Numbered from the stretch's first letter, positions 33,209 through 40,824 are shown. The stretch is DNA of 64,000 nt from Fibrobacter sp. UWR3 (GCF_900143055.1 NZ_FRCW01000007.1:1-64000), one strand, 5' to 3'. Made by a program: numbers and translations. The notes: generated by a model not told the origin, from the letters alone.

Positions 33209-34135
33209 ATGGATAGGAGAATGATTTTCATGGCGCTCGCCTGCGCCGCTACAACTGCACTTGCGGCAAATACCGCCAGCCCGACATTTTTGTGGCTCGC
33301 CTCGACCGACACCATAGGCCGAGTCGAAACCGGGTCACCCGACTCTACGTCCGGCTGGTGGTTCGATTACACCGATGCAGCTGATAGCGGAAATTCCACT
33401 ATCACGTTCCCTTCTGATATCAAACCGAACGCATACGGCAATTTCTATGGTCCGCTCATTGAAAACTACAACGGTATCCAGGCCAGTGTAAAAATGGGCG
33501 ATGGCTACGAGTTCCCCTATGCCGGAATCGGTTTCAATGTCTGGAACGAGCAAAAGGAAGGCGCAGACATTTCCGCCTGGGGAGGCTTTTGCCTCGAGTA
33601 CCAGTCCACAATCGGTTTCAGCATCGAACTCGTTCCCGAAAATGAAGAGGACGTGACCGCATTCAACAACTACAAGGCAACTGTCGCGAAGGCGGCATCC
33701 ATGAATACCACGAATTTTCGATGGGATAAATTCAGGCAGGAGACCGGATGGGGCAAGGAAGCCAACCTGGATTCCGTACTTGCAAAGACGGCCTCCGTCA
33801 AGCTGGCATTTAATGAACGGGCGGGAACTGAGGGGGATTTCCTGATTTATATGGTCGGTTCCTTCGGCATGTGTTCATGTTGCGGTCCAATGCCCGACAG
33901 AATCGGGAGCGACCCCACCACGATTCCCGTCAAGGCGACCCTTTCGGGCCGCATACTGCAACTTACCGGAGCGGCAGCCCTCGGGAAGGCAACCGTCGTC
34001 GATCTCCAGGGGAATGTCGTGATGTCGGCACCAGCTACCGGCATAATGAATCTGTCCGCACTCAGGGCCGGCATGTACATGCTCCGCATCGAGGGTCCGG
34101 GAGTCAACCACACGCAGAAGATTCTCCTGAAGTAA
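33209..34135 (+). CDS. Secreted protein with C-terminal sorting-like domain
   Basis: This 308-residue protein has a signal peptide (ending TALAA) and a beta-rich domain (residues about 25-215) that resembles carbohydrate-binding jelly-roll domains of the CBM11/CIA30 type: WWFDYTDAADSGNSTITFP, YAGIGFNVW and SVKLAFNE. A short disulfide-rich hinge (MCSCCGP) leads to the C-terminal tail ATVVDLQGNVV...LSALRAGMYMLRIE...QKILLK, which has the form of a T9SS type A sorting domain. The SD is AAAAGGAG. Upstream, TATATTTG (33164-33171) and the palindrome TTTTCGCGAAAA (33145-33156) mark a regulated promoter. Confidence 0.7.
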   Translation: MDRRMIFMALACAATTALAANTASPTFLWLASTDTIGRVETGSPDSTSGWWFDYTDAADSGNSTITFPSDIKPNAYGNFYGPLIENYNGIQASVKMGDGYEFPYAGIGFNVWNEQKEGADISAWGGFCLEYQSTIGFSIELVPENEEDVTAFNNYKATVAKAASMNTTNFRWDKFRQETGWGKEANLDSVLAKTASVKLAFNERAGTEGDFLIYMVGSFGMCSCCGPMPDRIGSDPTTIPVKATLSGRILQLTGAAALGKATVVDLQGNVVMSAPATGIMNLSALRAGMYMLRIEGPGVNHTQKILLK

Positions 34136-34147
34136 GACAACAGGGGT

Positions 34148-34163
34148 GGTTTCACGTGAAACA
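34148..34163. promoter_or_regulatory. parS site 2, overlapping a start codon
   Basis: GGTTTCACGTGAAACA matches parS at 15 of 16 positions. The GTG at 34156-34158, inside the palindrome, is the most likely start codon of the next gene. Confidence 0.85.
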
Positions 34164-34485
34164 CTATATATTCGTCATATTGCTCGTAATGATTGCCGGC
34201 GGGATATCGTTCGCCCAGCTACTGCCACAAAAGCAGGCAGAGGACTTGCCGAAAATCGACCGCGCCATGATATTCAAGGTGGACTATAGCGACGAGGTAG
34301 AGATACCCGCCGATACTTCCAGGACCATCAATCAGCCGGTACGAAGCGCAGAAAAGAGCGAACTTGCAAACAATACGCTGTTTATAAATACGCTCTGCGC
34401 GACAGGGGCGGTGCTCGGGGCAGTCCTTGGCGGGAACGGAACCGCCGGTTGCTTCGTGATACCCAGCAGCAAACTGAAGTTCTGA
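34156..34485 (+). CDS. Small exported hypothetical protein starting inside parS
   Basis: This 109-residue product starts at GTG 34156, with AGGGGTGG just upstream as SD, and has an N-terminal hydrophobic segment (YIFVILLVMIAGGISFAQ) that fits a signal peptide. The mature part is polar, then has a small hydrophobic GAVLGAVLGG stretch. No family is recognised. Both ends abut parS sites: the start codon lies within parS 2 and parS 3 begins at the first base after the stop. Existence as a gene rests on SD and signal peptide. Confidence 0.5.
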   Translation: MKHYIFVILLVMIAGGISFAQLLPQKQAEDLPKIDRAMIFKVDYSDEVEIPADTSRTINQPVRSAEKSELANNTLFINTLCATGAVLGAVLGGNGTAGCFVIPSSKLKF

Positions 34486-34501
34486 TGTTCCACGTGAAAC
34501 A
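34486..34501. promoter_or_regulatory. parS site 3
   Basis: TGTTCCACGTGAAACA is a perfect match to the form TGTTNCACGTGAAACA. It follows the stop codon at 34483-34485 without a gap and lies 30 bp before the next start. Confidence 0.9.
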
Positions 34502-34518
34502 TTCTGTATTGATTTATA

Positions 34519-34526
34519 TATATTAG
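34519..34526 (+). promoter_or_regulatory. Promoter box of the gene at 34531
   Basis: TATATTAG ends 4 nt before ATG 34531. parS 3 lies 17 bp upstream of the box, so ParB spreading could affect this promoter. Confidence 0.4.
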
Positions 34527-34530
34527 CGAT

Positions 34531-35301
34531 ATGAGGAGAATATTAGCCATACTCGCACTTCTAGCCTTGAGCGCATATGCGGTCGACTGCATCCGCGCCA
34601 AGTTCGACATCTTTGTCGCACAGTACGAGGCACTCAACGATAATTACACAGGACTGGTCATCGACAGCACAAGTTCCGAATATACCCAGGAAAAATATAC
34701 CTTTTCAAACGACCATACCTACCTATGGACCTGGTACACACGCATGAGTCCGGATGGCGAATTCAAGAAATATGAACATCAACAGATGAGTTACAAAGCG
34801 GAAATCTCCCAAGAAGGAGACTTCAAGATATATGACCGTGGCCCCCTAGTGTACAGGGTATTCCACACGGAAGATTCCATTTACGTCGAGAAGTTATCAA
34901 ACGAACGCTCCGATACGACTATAATAATTTGGCACATCCGGAACGACACCCTCTACGAAAACTCCTCATTCATAGTTACATACGATCCCGGATTCGAAAA
35001 CAGGTGCTTCCAGACCAAGACGAATGACAGTTCCTATAAGGAACTGTACGAATACGAAACCAAGGGGGATACCCTCGTGGAATATGATGGTGCACTCCTA
35101 GGGAATGTGGGCTATCCTTCGGGACACAGCAAAGCTACCGACAGCGTTTGGACCAAAACCTTCTACGTACCATTCAACACCGAACAGCCTCTGGAGATTT
35201 TCCAGACACCACGCCCGACTAACATCTCTAAAAAGGCAAGACACTTCGACCTCCTCGGACGCCCTGCAAGAGGAAAGTACACCGTGAAGTTTTCAAGGTA
35301 A
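34531..35301 (+). CDS. Exported hypothetical protein with FDLLGR-type C-terminal tail
   Basis: This 256-residue protein has a signal peptide (MRRILAILALLALSAYA), a beta-rich soluble body with many Tyr, Thr and Asp residues, and the C-terminal tail FDLLGRPARGKYTVKFSR, which resembles the sorting-like end (F-D-x-x-G-R) seen on other exported Fibrobacter proteins. No enzymatic motif is visible. The transcript may be leaderless. A terminator follows at 35356. Confidence 0.65.
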   Translation: MRRILAILALLALSAYAVDCIRAKFDIFVAQYEALNDNYTGLVIDSTSSEYTQEKYTFSNDHTYLWTWYTRMSPDGEFKKYEHQQMSYKAEISQEGDFKIYDRGPLVYRVFHTEDSIYVEKLSNERSDTTIIIWHIRNDTLYENSSFIVTYDPGFENRCFQTKTNDSSYKELYEYETKGDTLVEYDGALLGNVGYPSGHSKATDSVWTKTFYVPFNTEQPLEIFQTPRPTNISKKARHFDLLGRPARGKYTVKFSR

Positions 35302-35355
35302 GTTCACACTATTTCAACATTTATCAAAAAGTTATTAACGGATATTTTAAAAAAG

Positions 35356-35389
35356 TGAAAGGGCGCCGATGTCGGCGTTCTCTTTTTTT
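35356..35389 (+). terminator. Rho-independent terminator
   Basis: AGGGCGCCGA-TG-TCGGCGTTCT forms a stem with G-U pairs, followed by TTTTTTT. It separates the gene at 34531 from the rsmG-parAB operon. Confidence 0.85.
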
Positions 35390-35406
35390 CATAAGATATA
35401 CTAAAT

Positions 35407-35422
35407 TGTTCCACGTGAAACC
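35407..35422. promoter_or_regulatory. parS site 4
   Basis: TGTTCCACGTGAAACC matches TGTTNCACGTGAAACA at 15 of 16 positions. It lies in the leader region of the rsmG-parA-parB operon. Confidence 0.85.
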
Positions 35423-35429
35423 ATACAAT

Positions 35430-35445
35430 GGTTCCACGTGGAACA
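35430..35445. promoter_or_regulatory. parS site 5
   Basis: GGTTCCACGTGGAACA has a fully palindromic core GTTCCACGTGGAAC and lies 23 bp after site 4. The paired sites suggest ParB autoregulation of the operon. Confidence 0.8.
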
Positions 35446-35456
35446 TTGTTTATCGA

Positions 35457-35513
35457 AGATCCCCGTGATTCTATCGCCCCTATGGGGCTCCAGAATGACA
35501 GCGGGGATGACGT
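35457..35513. repeat. Long imperfect intergenic palindrome before rsmG
   Basis: Nested arms CCCCG / CGGGG, ATTCT / AGAAT and CCCC / GGGG form a long hairpin between 35461 and 35506. It begins AGATCC and carries ATGACA near its end, like the element at 21397-21440, suggesting a dispersed family. Confidence 0.65.
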
Positions 35514-35522
35514 TAGGAAAAA

Positions 35523-36212
35523 TTGAGTTACAGAACAAACATAGAGCAGCAGAATCTCCTGAACCAGTTCCTGAAGGAACATATTCTCTCTGAGTTGTCC
35601 AAAGAGCAAATGGACAAGCTCTATGACTTTGCCGATCTGGTGGTGGAAACCAAGCAATTCGGCAACTTGATTTCAGCGAAGGATTCCGAGAAGTTTCTCA
35701 GCAGGCACATCGCCGACTCGCTGATGCCATATTTTCACTGTTGTCAAGCTAGCTTTATAGAAGATGTAAAGCCTCTTCCCAGCACCTTCAAGACACCGCA
35801 TATCAATGACCGTTGGGCTGATATGGGTGCTGGTGCAGGCTGTCCGGTTTTCCCGCTCGCCATCGCGATGCCCGAGGTGCAGTTCTATGCGGTGGAGCCC
35901 CGCCACATGCGCGTGGAGTTCATGAACTACGCGAAGGAAAAACTCGGACTCAAGAACCTGACCGTAGTGGGCAAGCGCTTCGAGACTTCGGGCCTTGCCG
36001 ACCTGGACTTTATCAGCTGCCGCGCCCTCTCGACTTTCGAAAACGACTGGGAAAGTGCACAGCCCGCCCTCAAGAAGGGTGGACTCTTCCTCACATTAAA
36101 AAGTTTCAATAGCATTTCACACCTGGAAAACGACCCGGCAGTCAACATCTGGAAATACAAGCTGCCGAACGAAGAACAGGATTACGCCTTAGTCACTCGA
36201 GGTAATAAATGA
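35523..36212 (+). CDS. rsmG: 16S rRNA 7-methylguanosine methyltransferase RsmG
   Basis: This 229-residue SAM-dependent methyltransferase modifies G527 of 16S rRNA. The SAM-binding motif I appears as WADMGAGAGCPVFPLAIAMPEV. VEPRHMRVEFMNYAKEKLGLKNL and ISCRALS follow as in RsmG. The start is read as TTG 35523 with TAGGA as SD; no in-frame ATG would keep the N-terminal helix. The stop overlaps parA by 4 bp. rsmG-parA-parB is the common origin-proximal order. Confidence 0.92.
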   Translation: MSYRTNIEQQNLLNQFLKEHILSELSKEQMDKLYDFADLVVETKQFGNLISAKDSEKFLSRHIADSLMPYFHCCQASFIEDVKPLPSTFKTPHINDRWADMGAGAGCPVFPLAIAMPEVQFYAVEPRHMRVEFMNYAKEKLGLKNLTVVGKRFETSGLADLDFISCRALSTFENDWESAQPALKKGGLFLTLKSFNSISHLENDPAVNIWKYKLPNEEQDYALVTRGNK

Positions 36213-36994
36213 GTAAAGTGATAGCAGTATGCAACCAGAAGGGCGGCGTGGGCAAGACCACGACAGCCGTCAACCTGGCTGCAAGTTTTGCCGCTCTCGA
36301 AAAGAAGACTCTCCTTATCGACATGGACCCGCAGGGGAACGCGTCGCAGGGTCTCGGCTTCAACGAATCCCAGGAAGTGGATATCCACGAGGTTTTGGAC
36401 CTGGCGGAAAACCCGGACAACATGACGCTCGAGAACATCGCGCCCGCCGTCATGGACACGAGCCTCGACTACCTGAAGGTCATTACCTCTGGCCCGGACC
36501 TCGCCGTCATGGAAATCGAACTGGTGAACGCGATGAGCCGCGAACACAGGCTCGAACGAATCATCAACGTGCTCAAGAACGAATACGAGTTCATCATCAT
36601 CGACGCACCACCGAGCCTGAACCTGCTCACTCTGAACGTGCTCACCGCCGCGACGAGCGTGCTTATCCCTATCCAGTGCGAATACTACGCCCTGCAGGGT
36701 ATGACCGAACTTTTCAAGACCATCCGTGAAGTGCAGAAGAACCTGAACGCGAACCTCAAGATCGAGGGTGCGCTCCTCACGATGTACTCCGCAAACCTGA
36801 GCCTCTCGAAGCAGGTCGCCGCCGAAGTCCGCGAAAACCTTTCCGACACGGTATTCCAGACGATGATTCCGAGAAACGTCCGCCTGAGCGAAGCCCCCAG
36901 CCACGGAAAGCCGGTCATTTTGTACGACGTGCAGAGCACCGGCTCGCAGGCATACATGAAACTCGCCGAGGAAATTCTGAACAAGGGTAAGTAA
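36209..36994 (+). CDS. parA: Chromosome partitioning ATPase ParA/Soj
   Basis: This 261-residue protein has the deviant Walker A QKGGVGKTT (residues 10-18), DMDPQGNASQGLG and IIDAPPSLNLLTLNVL, all typical of chromosomal ParA. It binds DNA nonspecifically in its ATP form and moves ParB-parS complexes. Overlaps on both sides (4 bp with rsmG, 1 bp with parB) show tight coupling. Confidence 0.97.
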   Translation: MSKVIAVCNQKGGVGKTTTAVNLAASFAALEKKTLLIDMDPQGNASQGLGFNESQEVDIHEVLDLAENPDNMTLENIAPAVMDTSLDYLKVITSGPDLAVMEIELVNAMSREHRLERIINVLKNEYEFIIIDAPPSLNLLTLNVLTAATSVLIPIQCEYYALQGMTELFKTIREVQKNLNANLKIEGALLTMYSANLSLSKQVAAEVRENLSDTVFQTMIPRNVRLSEAPSHGKPVILYDVQSTGSQAYMKLAEEILNKGK

Positions 36995-37977
36995 TGGGAA
37001 AGAAATCTTTTGCACTGGGTCGCGGCCTCGCCGCCATCATGAAGGACCACGACATCAATTTTAAAGGTGAACAGGCGAACACTATCAACAATCCTGCCGA
37101 AACTTCCGAAAAATTCGAGAAGATTGTTGAAATCTCGATTGACCTTATCGACCCGAACCCCTTCCAGCCGCGCAAGGCGTTCGACGACGAGGAACTTTCC
37201 GAACTTGCCGACTCCATCAAGCAGCAGGGTCTTATCCAGCCGATCGCTCTGCGCAAGGTGGGCGACCGTTACCAGATTATCAGCGGCGAACGCCGTACCC
37301 GCGCGACCAGGATTGCAGGTCTCCCGACAATCAAGGCGCAAGTCTTCGAGAACCTCGACGACAAGGCGATGGCGGAATGGGCGCTCATCGAGAATATCCA
37401 GCGCGTCGACCTGAACCCGGTCGAAATTGCACGTTCCTATCAACAACTTATCGATAAGCACGGCTACAAGCACGAAGACCTGGCCAAGATTGTGAGTAAG
37501 TCGCGCTCCGCGATTACCAACAGCCTGCGCCTCCTCAAGCTCCCGGAACAGGTGCTCGTTTGGATAGAGGAAGGAAAGTTGAACAGCGGTGCCGCCCGCG
37601 CACTCTGCAGCGACAAGATCGGCGACCCCGAATCGCTTGCGGAACGCATTATCGAGGAAGGCCTGAACGTTCGCCAGATCGAGGCGATTATCCGCGGCGA
37701 CGACGATGGTTCGACTAATTCGACAGGCTCATCAACCGGCTCACCAACCGAAAACGTCAAGGTCCCTGAGCCTGCCGAAGGGCCCGAGACGCCCGCGAAG
37801 CCCAAGCCGGAACTGAGCGCCGACATGAAACAGTTCGAGACAAGGCTCGAGACGTTCTTCGGCACGAAGGTGCAGCTCAACCCGAGCAGCTCCGGCAAGC
37901 CGGAAGGCACCATCGTCATCAAGTACTACAGCATGGACGACCTGACCCGCATCCAGGAAATCATGGAAAACCGCTAG
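36994..37977 (+). CDS. parB: Chromosome partitioning protein ParB/Spo0J
   Basis: This 327-residue CTPase and parS-binding protein has an N-terminal IDPNPFQPRKAFDDEELSELADSIKQQGLIQPI box, the GERRTRATRIAGL CTP-binding motif, ENIQRVDLNPVEIARSYQ, and the HTH SKSRSAITNSLRLLKLP. A linker of Ser, Thr, Gly and Pro (about residues 238-272) leads to the C-terminal dimer domain. Part of the linker is encoded by an inverted-repeat element (37719-37779). Five parS sites lie 1.5-5.7 kb upstream. Confidence 0.96.
   Translation: MGKKSFALGRGLAAIMKDHDINFKGEQANTINNPAETSEKFEKIVEISIDLIDPNPFQPRKAFDDEELSELADSIKQQGLIQPIALRKVGDRYQIISGERRTRATRIAGLPTIKAQVFENLDDKAMAEWALIENIQRVDLNPVEIARSYQQLIDKHGYKHEDLAKIVSKSRSAITNSLRLLKLPEQVLVWIEEGKLNSGAARALCSDKIGDPESLAERIIEEGLNVRQIEAIIRGDDDGSTNSTGSSTGSPTENVKVPEPAEGPETPAKPKPELSADMKQFETRLETFFGTKVQLNPSSSGKPEGTIVIKYYSMDDLTRIQEIMENR
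37719..37779. repeat. Inverted-repeat element inserted in the parB linker
   Basis: TTCGACAGGCTCA (37719-37731) and TGAGCCTGCCGAA (37767-37779) are inverted copies, 12 of 13 bases pairing. The right arm sits in GGTCCCTGAGCC...GAAGGGCC, the form of widespread intergenic palindromic repeats. Here the element is in frame and encodes part of the Ser/Pro/Glu-rich linker. Confidence 0.75.
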
Positions 37978-37984
37978 GCAGCTC

Positions 37985-38782
37985 ATGAAAAAGAAGTACT
38001 ACACAGTACAGATTATCCCGGAAGACTCGCACGAAATCAAAAAGTTCAAGGTTTCGACGAGGTGGTTCCTTTTCGGGAAGATTTTTCTGGTAATTTTCAT
38101 AATTGTTCTCGGTGCTTTCTGCTACAATCTGGCAAAAATCAACCGGATTGTCGCAAGTTACGAGAAAATCCGCGTGGTCAATGCCCAACTTATCAAGAAA
38201 GACAAGAACTACGAGGAAATGTTCGAGCGCCTTGACTCTCTCTGGATACTGGAACAGCGTATCCAGAACATATTCGAGACGTTTATCGAGAACGACTCCA
38301 ACAAAATCAACAGTATTATAGACAGGAACAGGTTCGCACACTCGCCTTCCGAGAAAAACGAAATCGATTTCGAAGGACACGGGTGGAAAACCCTCGAGGA
38401 AAAGTTAAAAATCGAGAAAATTCCGGATATCGTACCTGTCGTGGGTATCGTGAGCAAGAAATTCAGCGGGGAAAGCGGCCATCTCGGTACGGACTTCTCG
38501 GCTAACCCGGGTAACCCGGTCTTCGCTACCGGAACGGGAACCGTGGAATTCGCAGGCAAGAAGGGCGAACTCGGGAACACCATCGAAATCAACCACGGGA
38601 ACGGCTACGTCACTACCTACTCGCACTTGATGAACATCAAGACGAGAAAGGGGAGCCCCGTTCACAAGGGCGACATCATCGGATCGGTAGGTGCCACGGG
38701 TACCACGAACGGACCGCACCTGCATTATACTATTATTAAAGACGGGGTCCCGCAGGACCCGGAAACCTATATCAACTACTAA
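37985..38782 (+). CDS. M23-family (LytM) peptidoglycan endopeptidase, membrane-anchored
   Basis: This 265-residue protein has a cytoplasmic N-terminus, one membrane segment (about residues 29-50), a coiled region, and a LytM domain (residues 150-260). Zinc ligands are in HLGTDFSA and the HLH of GPHLHYTI; GNGYVTTYSHL lies between them. It cuts peptide cross-links in the periplasm. It starts 8 bp after parB, and the bactofilin gene follows after 10 bp. M23-bactofilin pairs act in localised wall remodelling and shape. Confidence 0.92.
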   Translation: MKKKYYTVQIIPEDSHEIKKFKVSTRWFLFGKIFLVIFIIVLGAFCYNLAKINRIVASYEKIRVVNAQLIKKDKNYEEMFERLDSLWILEQRIQNIFETFIENDSNKINSIIDRNRFAHSPSEKNEIDFEGHGWKTLEEKLKIEKIPDIVPVVGIVSKKFSGESGHLGTDFSANPGNPVFATGTGTVEFAGKKGELGNTIEINHGNGYVTTYSHLMNIKTRKGSPVHKGDIIGSVGATGTTNGPHLHYTIIKDGVPQDPETYINY

Positions 38783-38792
38783 GAGGTTAAAA

Positions 38793-39167
38793 ATGGCTAC
38801 AAAAGGCGAACAGGAAATTACCCAGATTGGCGGAAGCATCACCATCAAGGGTGACATCAGCGGCAAGAGCGACGTGCGTGTTGCCGGCAACGTGAACGGC
38901 AGCATCAACATCGAAGGCGAGCTCATCATCGAGCGCAGCGGCTACATCGAAGGCGAAATCAAGGCCACCAACGCCGTTGTCGCCGGTAGCGTGAAGGGCA
39001 ATATCGACGTGTCCGAAAAGCTCATCCTCGAGAGCTCCTCCAAGTTCGTGGGCAACATCAAGACCAAGCAGCTCATTATCCAGGAAGGCGCAATGTTCCA
39101 GGGCAACTGCCAGATGGGCATGCCGGCACAGGCTGCAACACCTGCCAAGAAAGAGGAAAAGGCCTAA
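38793..39167 (+). CDS. Bactofilin
   Basis: This 124-residue polymer-forming cytoskeletal protein has a short N-terminus, then a right-handed beta-helix of repeating strands: GGSITIKGDISGKSDVRVAGNVNGSINIEGELIIERSGYIEGEI and onward, then an Ala/Pro/Lys-rich tail. Bactofilins assemble into filaments without nucleotide. The SD is AAGAGG. The location straight after parAB and the M23 peptidase recalls Myxococcus, where bactofilins organise ParAB-parS. Confidence 0.95.
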   Translation: MATKGEQEITQIGGSITIKGDISGKSDVRVAGNVNGSINIEGELIIERSGYIEGEIKATNAVVAGSVKGNIDVSEKLILESSSKFVGNIKTKQLIIQEGAMFQGNCQMGMPAQAATPAKKEEKA

Positions 39168-39518
39168 TCCACCACCATATCATAGTTATCTATTTATTTA
39201 TATATATAGTAATAACTATGATGCTGTTTATAGTGGATAAGTTTTCCGGCTATTTTGCATAAGGCGATGATGGTCAATAGGTTATGAAGAAATGTTGAAG
39301 GTTGAGAAATGTTGAAAAGTTTATAGTCTCTCAACTTTTTTCAATGTTTACAAGTGTTGAACCTTACTTTTCAATGGCTGTGAACAACTATTCACCACCC
39401 CCTTATTGAAGAATCCGGGAACCTGCAGGTCTGTGAATATGCGAAATATCACACTCAGTGCAGATAAATTCTTTTTTCTTGTATAAACGGCAGTTAATAT
39501 TTTATATTAAAGGCACTA
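39168..39518. other. AT-rich gene-free region with DnaA-box-like words (candidate oriC)
   Basis: No gene is supported in these 351 bp. It begins with an AT tract (ATTTATTTATATATATAG) and contains AGTGGATAA (39232-39240, reverse of TTATCCACT, 8/9 to the DnaA box), TGTGAACAA near 39381-39389 (reverse TTGTTCACA), and several copies of ATGTTGAA and TTCAACA-like words. Position next to rsmG-parAB-parS favours an origin-related role; the DnaA boxes are few, so this is a weak call. Confidence 0.35.
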
Positions 39519-40250
39519 ATGTCGTCTAAAGTATTGAAGATAGGTCAGATAACGGATATCCATATCGGTGAGGATGAAAACCTTGTCCAAGGGATCGATG
39601 TTCGCAAGAACTTCCTTACCGCGTTGAATTCCGAATCCATGAAGGATATTGACCTTCTCGTGCTTTCGGGCGACCTCGCGAACGAGAACGCCGAGCCGGG
39701 CGCCTACCGCTATATCGCGGAACAGCTCAAGGGGGTCAAGTGCCCCGTGTGCATTATCCCCGGCAACCACGACAGCCTCGACGTGATGGTGAAGTTCTTC
39801 GACATGCCGGTGAAGAACGGCAAGTGCTATTTCCGCTACGACCTCGAAGGCAGGTCCATGTTCTTCCTGGACAGTGCAATCGGTGAGGTTTCCCGCGACC
39901 AGCTCGACTGGCTCGAGGAAGAAGTCCCGAAGGTCGACGGCGAAGTTATACTGTTCATGCACCACCCGCCCTGCTTTTGCGGGCACAAGTTCATGGACCT
40001 GCACTACCACCTGAGGAACATGGTGGAGGTGCAGCAGGTTCTCTCGAAGTTCAAGAACCTGAAACACGTTTTCTGCGGGCACTACCACAGCGAGCACCAG
40101 ATGAAGTTCTCGCACATCCACGTGCATGCCGCTCCGCCGACGCAGATGCAGATTGACGCCGACAGGCCGTACTTCAAGTTGAAGAGCACCGAGCCCGGTT
40201 GGCAGGTTATTTACTGGGGCGATTCCGTCAAAACCGAGGTACATTACTAG
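39519..40250 (+). CDS. Calcineurin-like metallophosphoesterase (CpdA-like)
   Basis: This 243-residue cytoplasmic enzyme has all five metal-binding blocks: TDIHIG (D-x-H), LSGDLANE, PGNHDS, MHHPP and CGHYHSE. These match class III cyclic nucleotide phosphodiesterase-like metallophosphoesterases. The substrate (cAMP or another phosphoester) cannot be fixed by sequence. AAAGG lies upstream of the ATG as SD. Single gene before tRNA-Met. Confidence 0.92.
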   Translation: MSSKVLKIGQITDIHIGEDENLVQGIDVRKNFLTALNSESMKDIDLLVLSGDLANENAEPGAYRYIAEQLKGVKCPVCIIPGNHDSLDVMVKFFDMPVKNGKCYFRYDLEGRSMFFLDSAIGEVSRDQLDWLEEEVPKVDGEVILFMHHPPCFCGHKFMDLHYHLRNMVEVQQVLSKFKNLKHVFCGHYHSEHQMKFSHIHVHAAPPTQMQIDADRPYFKLKSTEPGWQVIYWGDSVKTEVHY

Positions 40251-40268
40251 TTTTTTTCGGGAAATCCC

Positions 40269-40299
40269 TTGAAATTGCTCGACTACTATGCTATATTTG
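40269..40299 (+). promoter_or_regulatory. tRNA-Met promoter
   Basis: TTGAAA (40269-40274) and TATATTTG (40292-40299) are 17 bp apart. The box ends 9 nt before the tRNA. Because this gene has no ribosome-binding site to confuse matters, it confirms TATATTTG as the -10 element in this genome. Confidence 0.7.
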
Positions 40300-40308
40300 C
40301 CCCTACGT

Positions 40309-40380
40309 GGCGGTTTAGCTCAGTGGTAGAGCACTGGAATCATAATCCATTGGTCCGGGGTTCAAATCCCTGAACCGCTA
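40309..40380 (+). tRNA. tRNA-Met (CAU)
   Basis: A 72-nt cloverleaf: acceptor GGCGGTT/AACCGCT, D arm GCTC/GAGC, anticodon loop ATCATAA with CAU, T arm CGGGG-TTCAAAT-CCCTG, discriminator A. G1 pairs with U72 as a wobble and 27-43 is a C-U mismatch. The lack of a C1-A72 mismatch argues against the initiator; an Ile2 tRNA (lysidine-modified CAU) cannot be excluded by sequence alone. CCA is not encoded. Confidence 0.88.
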
Positions 40381-40398
40381 TTAAAAAAAGAGGCGCAT

Positions 40399-40824
40399 AT
40401 GTCGAAACGAATTCTTGCAATTTCAATTCTGGCTATCGCCTCTTTTTTTGTTGCCTGTGAAAACGACGATGGCGACCAGCCGCAGATGCAGCAGGTGCAG
40501 GCGAACCTCCCGAAATCCGTACCCATAGTGAACGTCGACCCGTTCACCGCCCCTGCAGAACCCATAGTGACGCAGGACCAGGCGAACAAGTACGTGAAGG
40601 CGAGCGCCGCACTCGTGGAACTCGGCGTGAGCTGGTCCAAGAAAATCGAGGAAGCGAAGGAAGGCGAGAAGGTCCAGATTCTCGACGCCTACAACGTGGC
40701 CCGCGACCAGCTGTGCGCACGCATTGGCCTCAAGGGCATCGCCGAATACAACTGGATTACCGAGGTGGCGCTCCCCAACCCGCGCAACATCCCGTTCTTC
40801 GAGGCGGCAGGCCTCAAGAAGTAG
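40399..40824 (+). CDS. Small lipoprotein, unknown function
   Basis: This 141-residue lipoprotein has signal MSKRILAISILAIASFFVAC followed by ENDDGDQ. The mature part is helical and charged, with no recognised domain; GIAEYNWITEVALPNP lies near the end. Small helical lipoproteins of this kind are common in Fibrobacter. AAGAGG lies 6 nt before the ATG. It starts 18 nt after the tRNA and could share its transcript. The terminator is at 40857. Confidence 0.8.
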   Translation: MSKRILAISILAIASFFVACENDDGDQPQMQQVQANLPKSVPIVNVDPFTAPAEPIVTQDQANKYVKASAALVELGVSWSKKIEEAKEGEKVQILDAYNVARDQLCARIGLKGIAEYNWITEVALPNPRNIPFFEAAGLKK

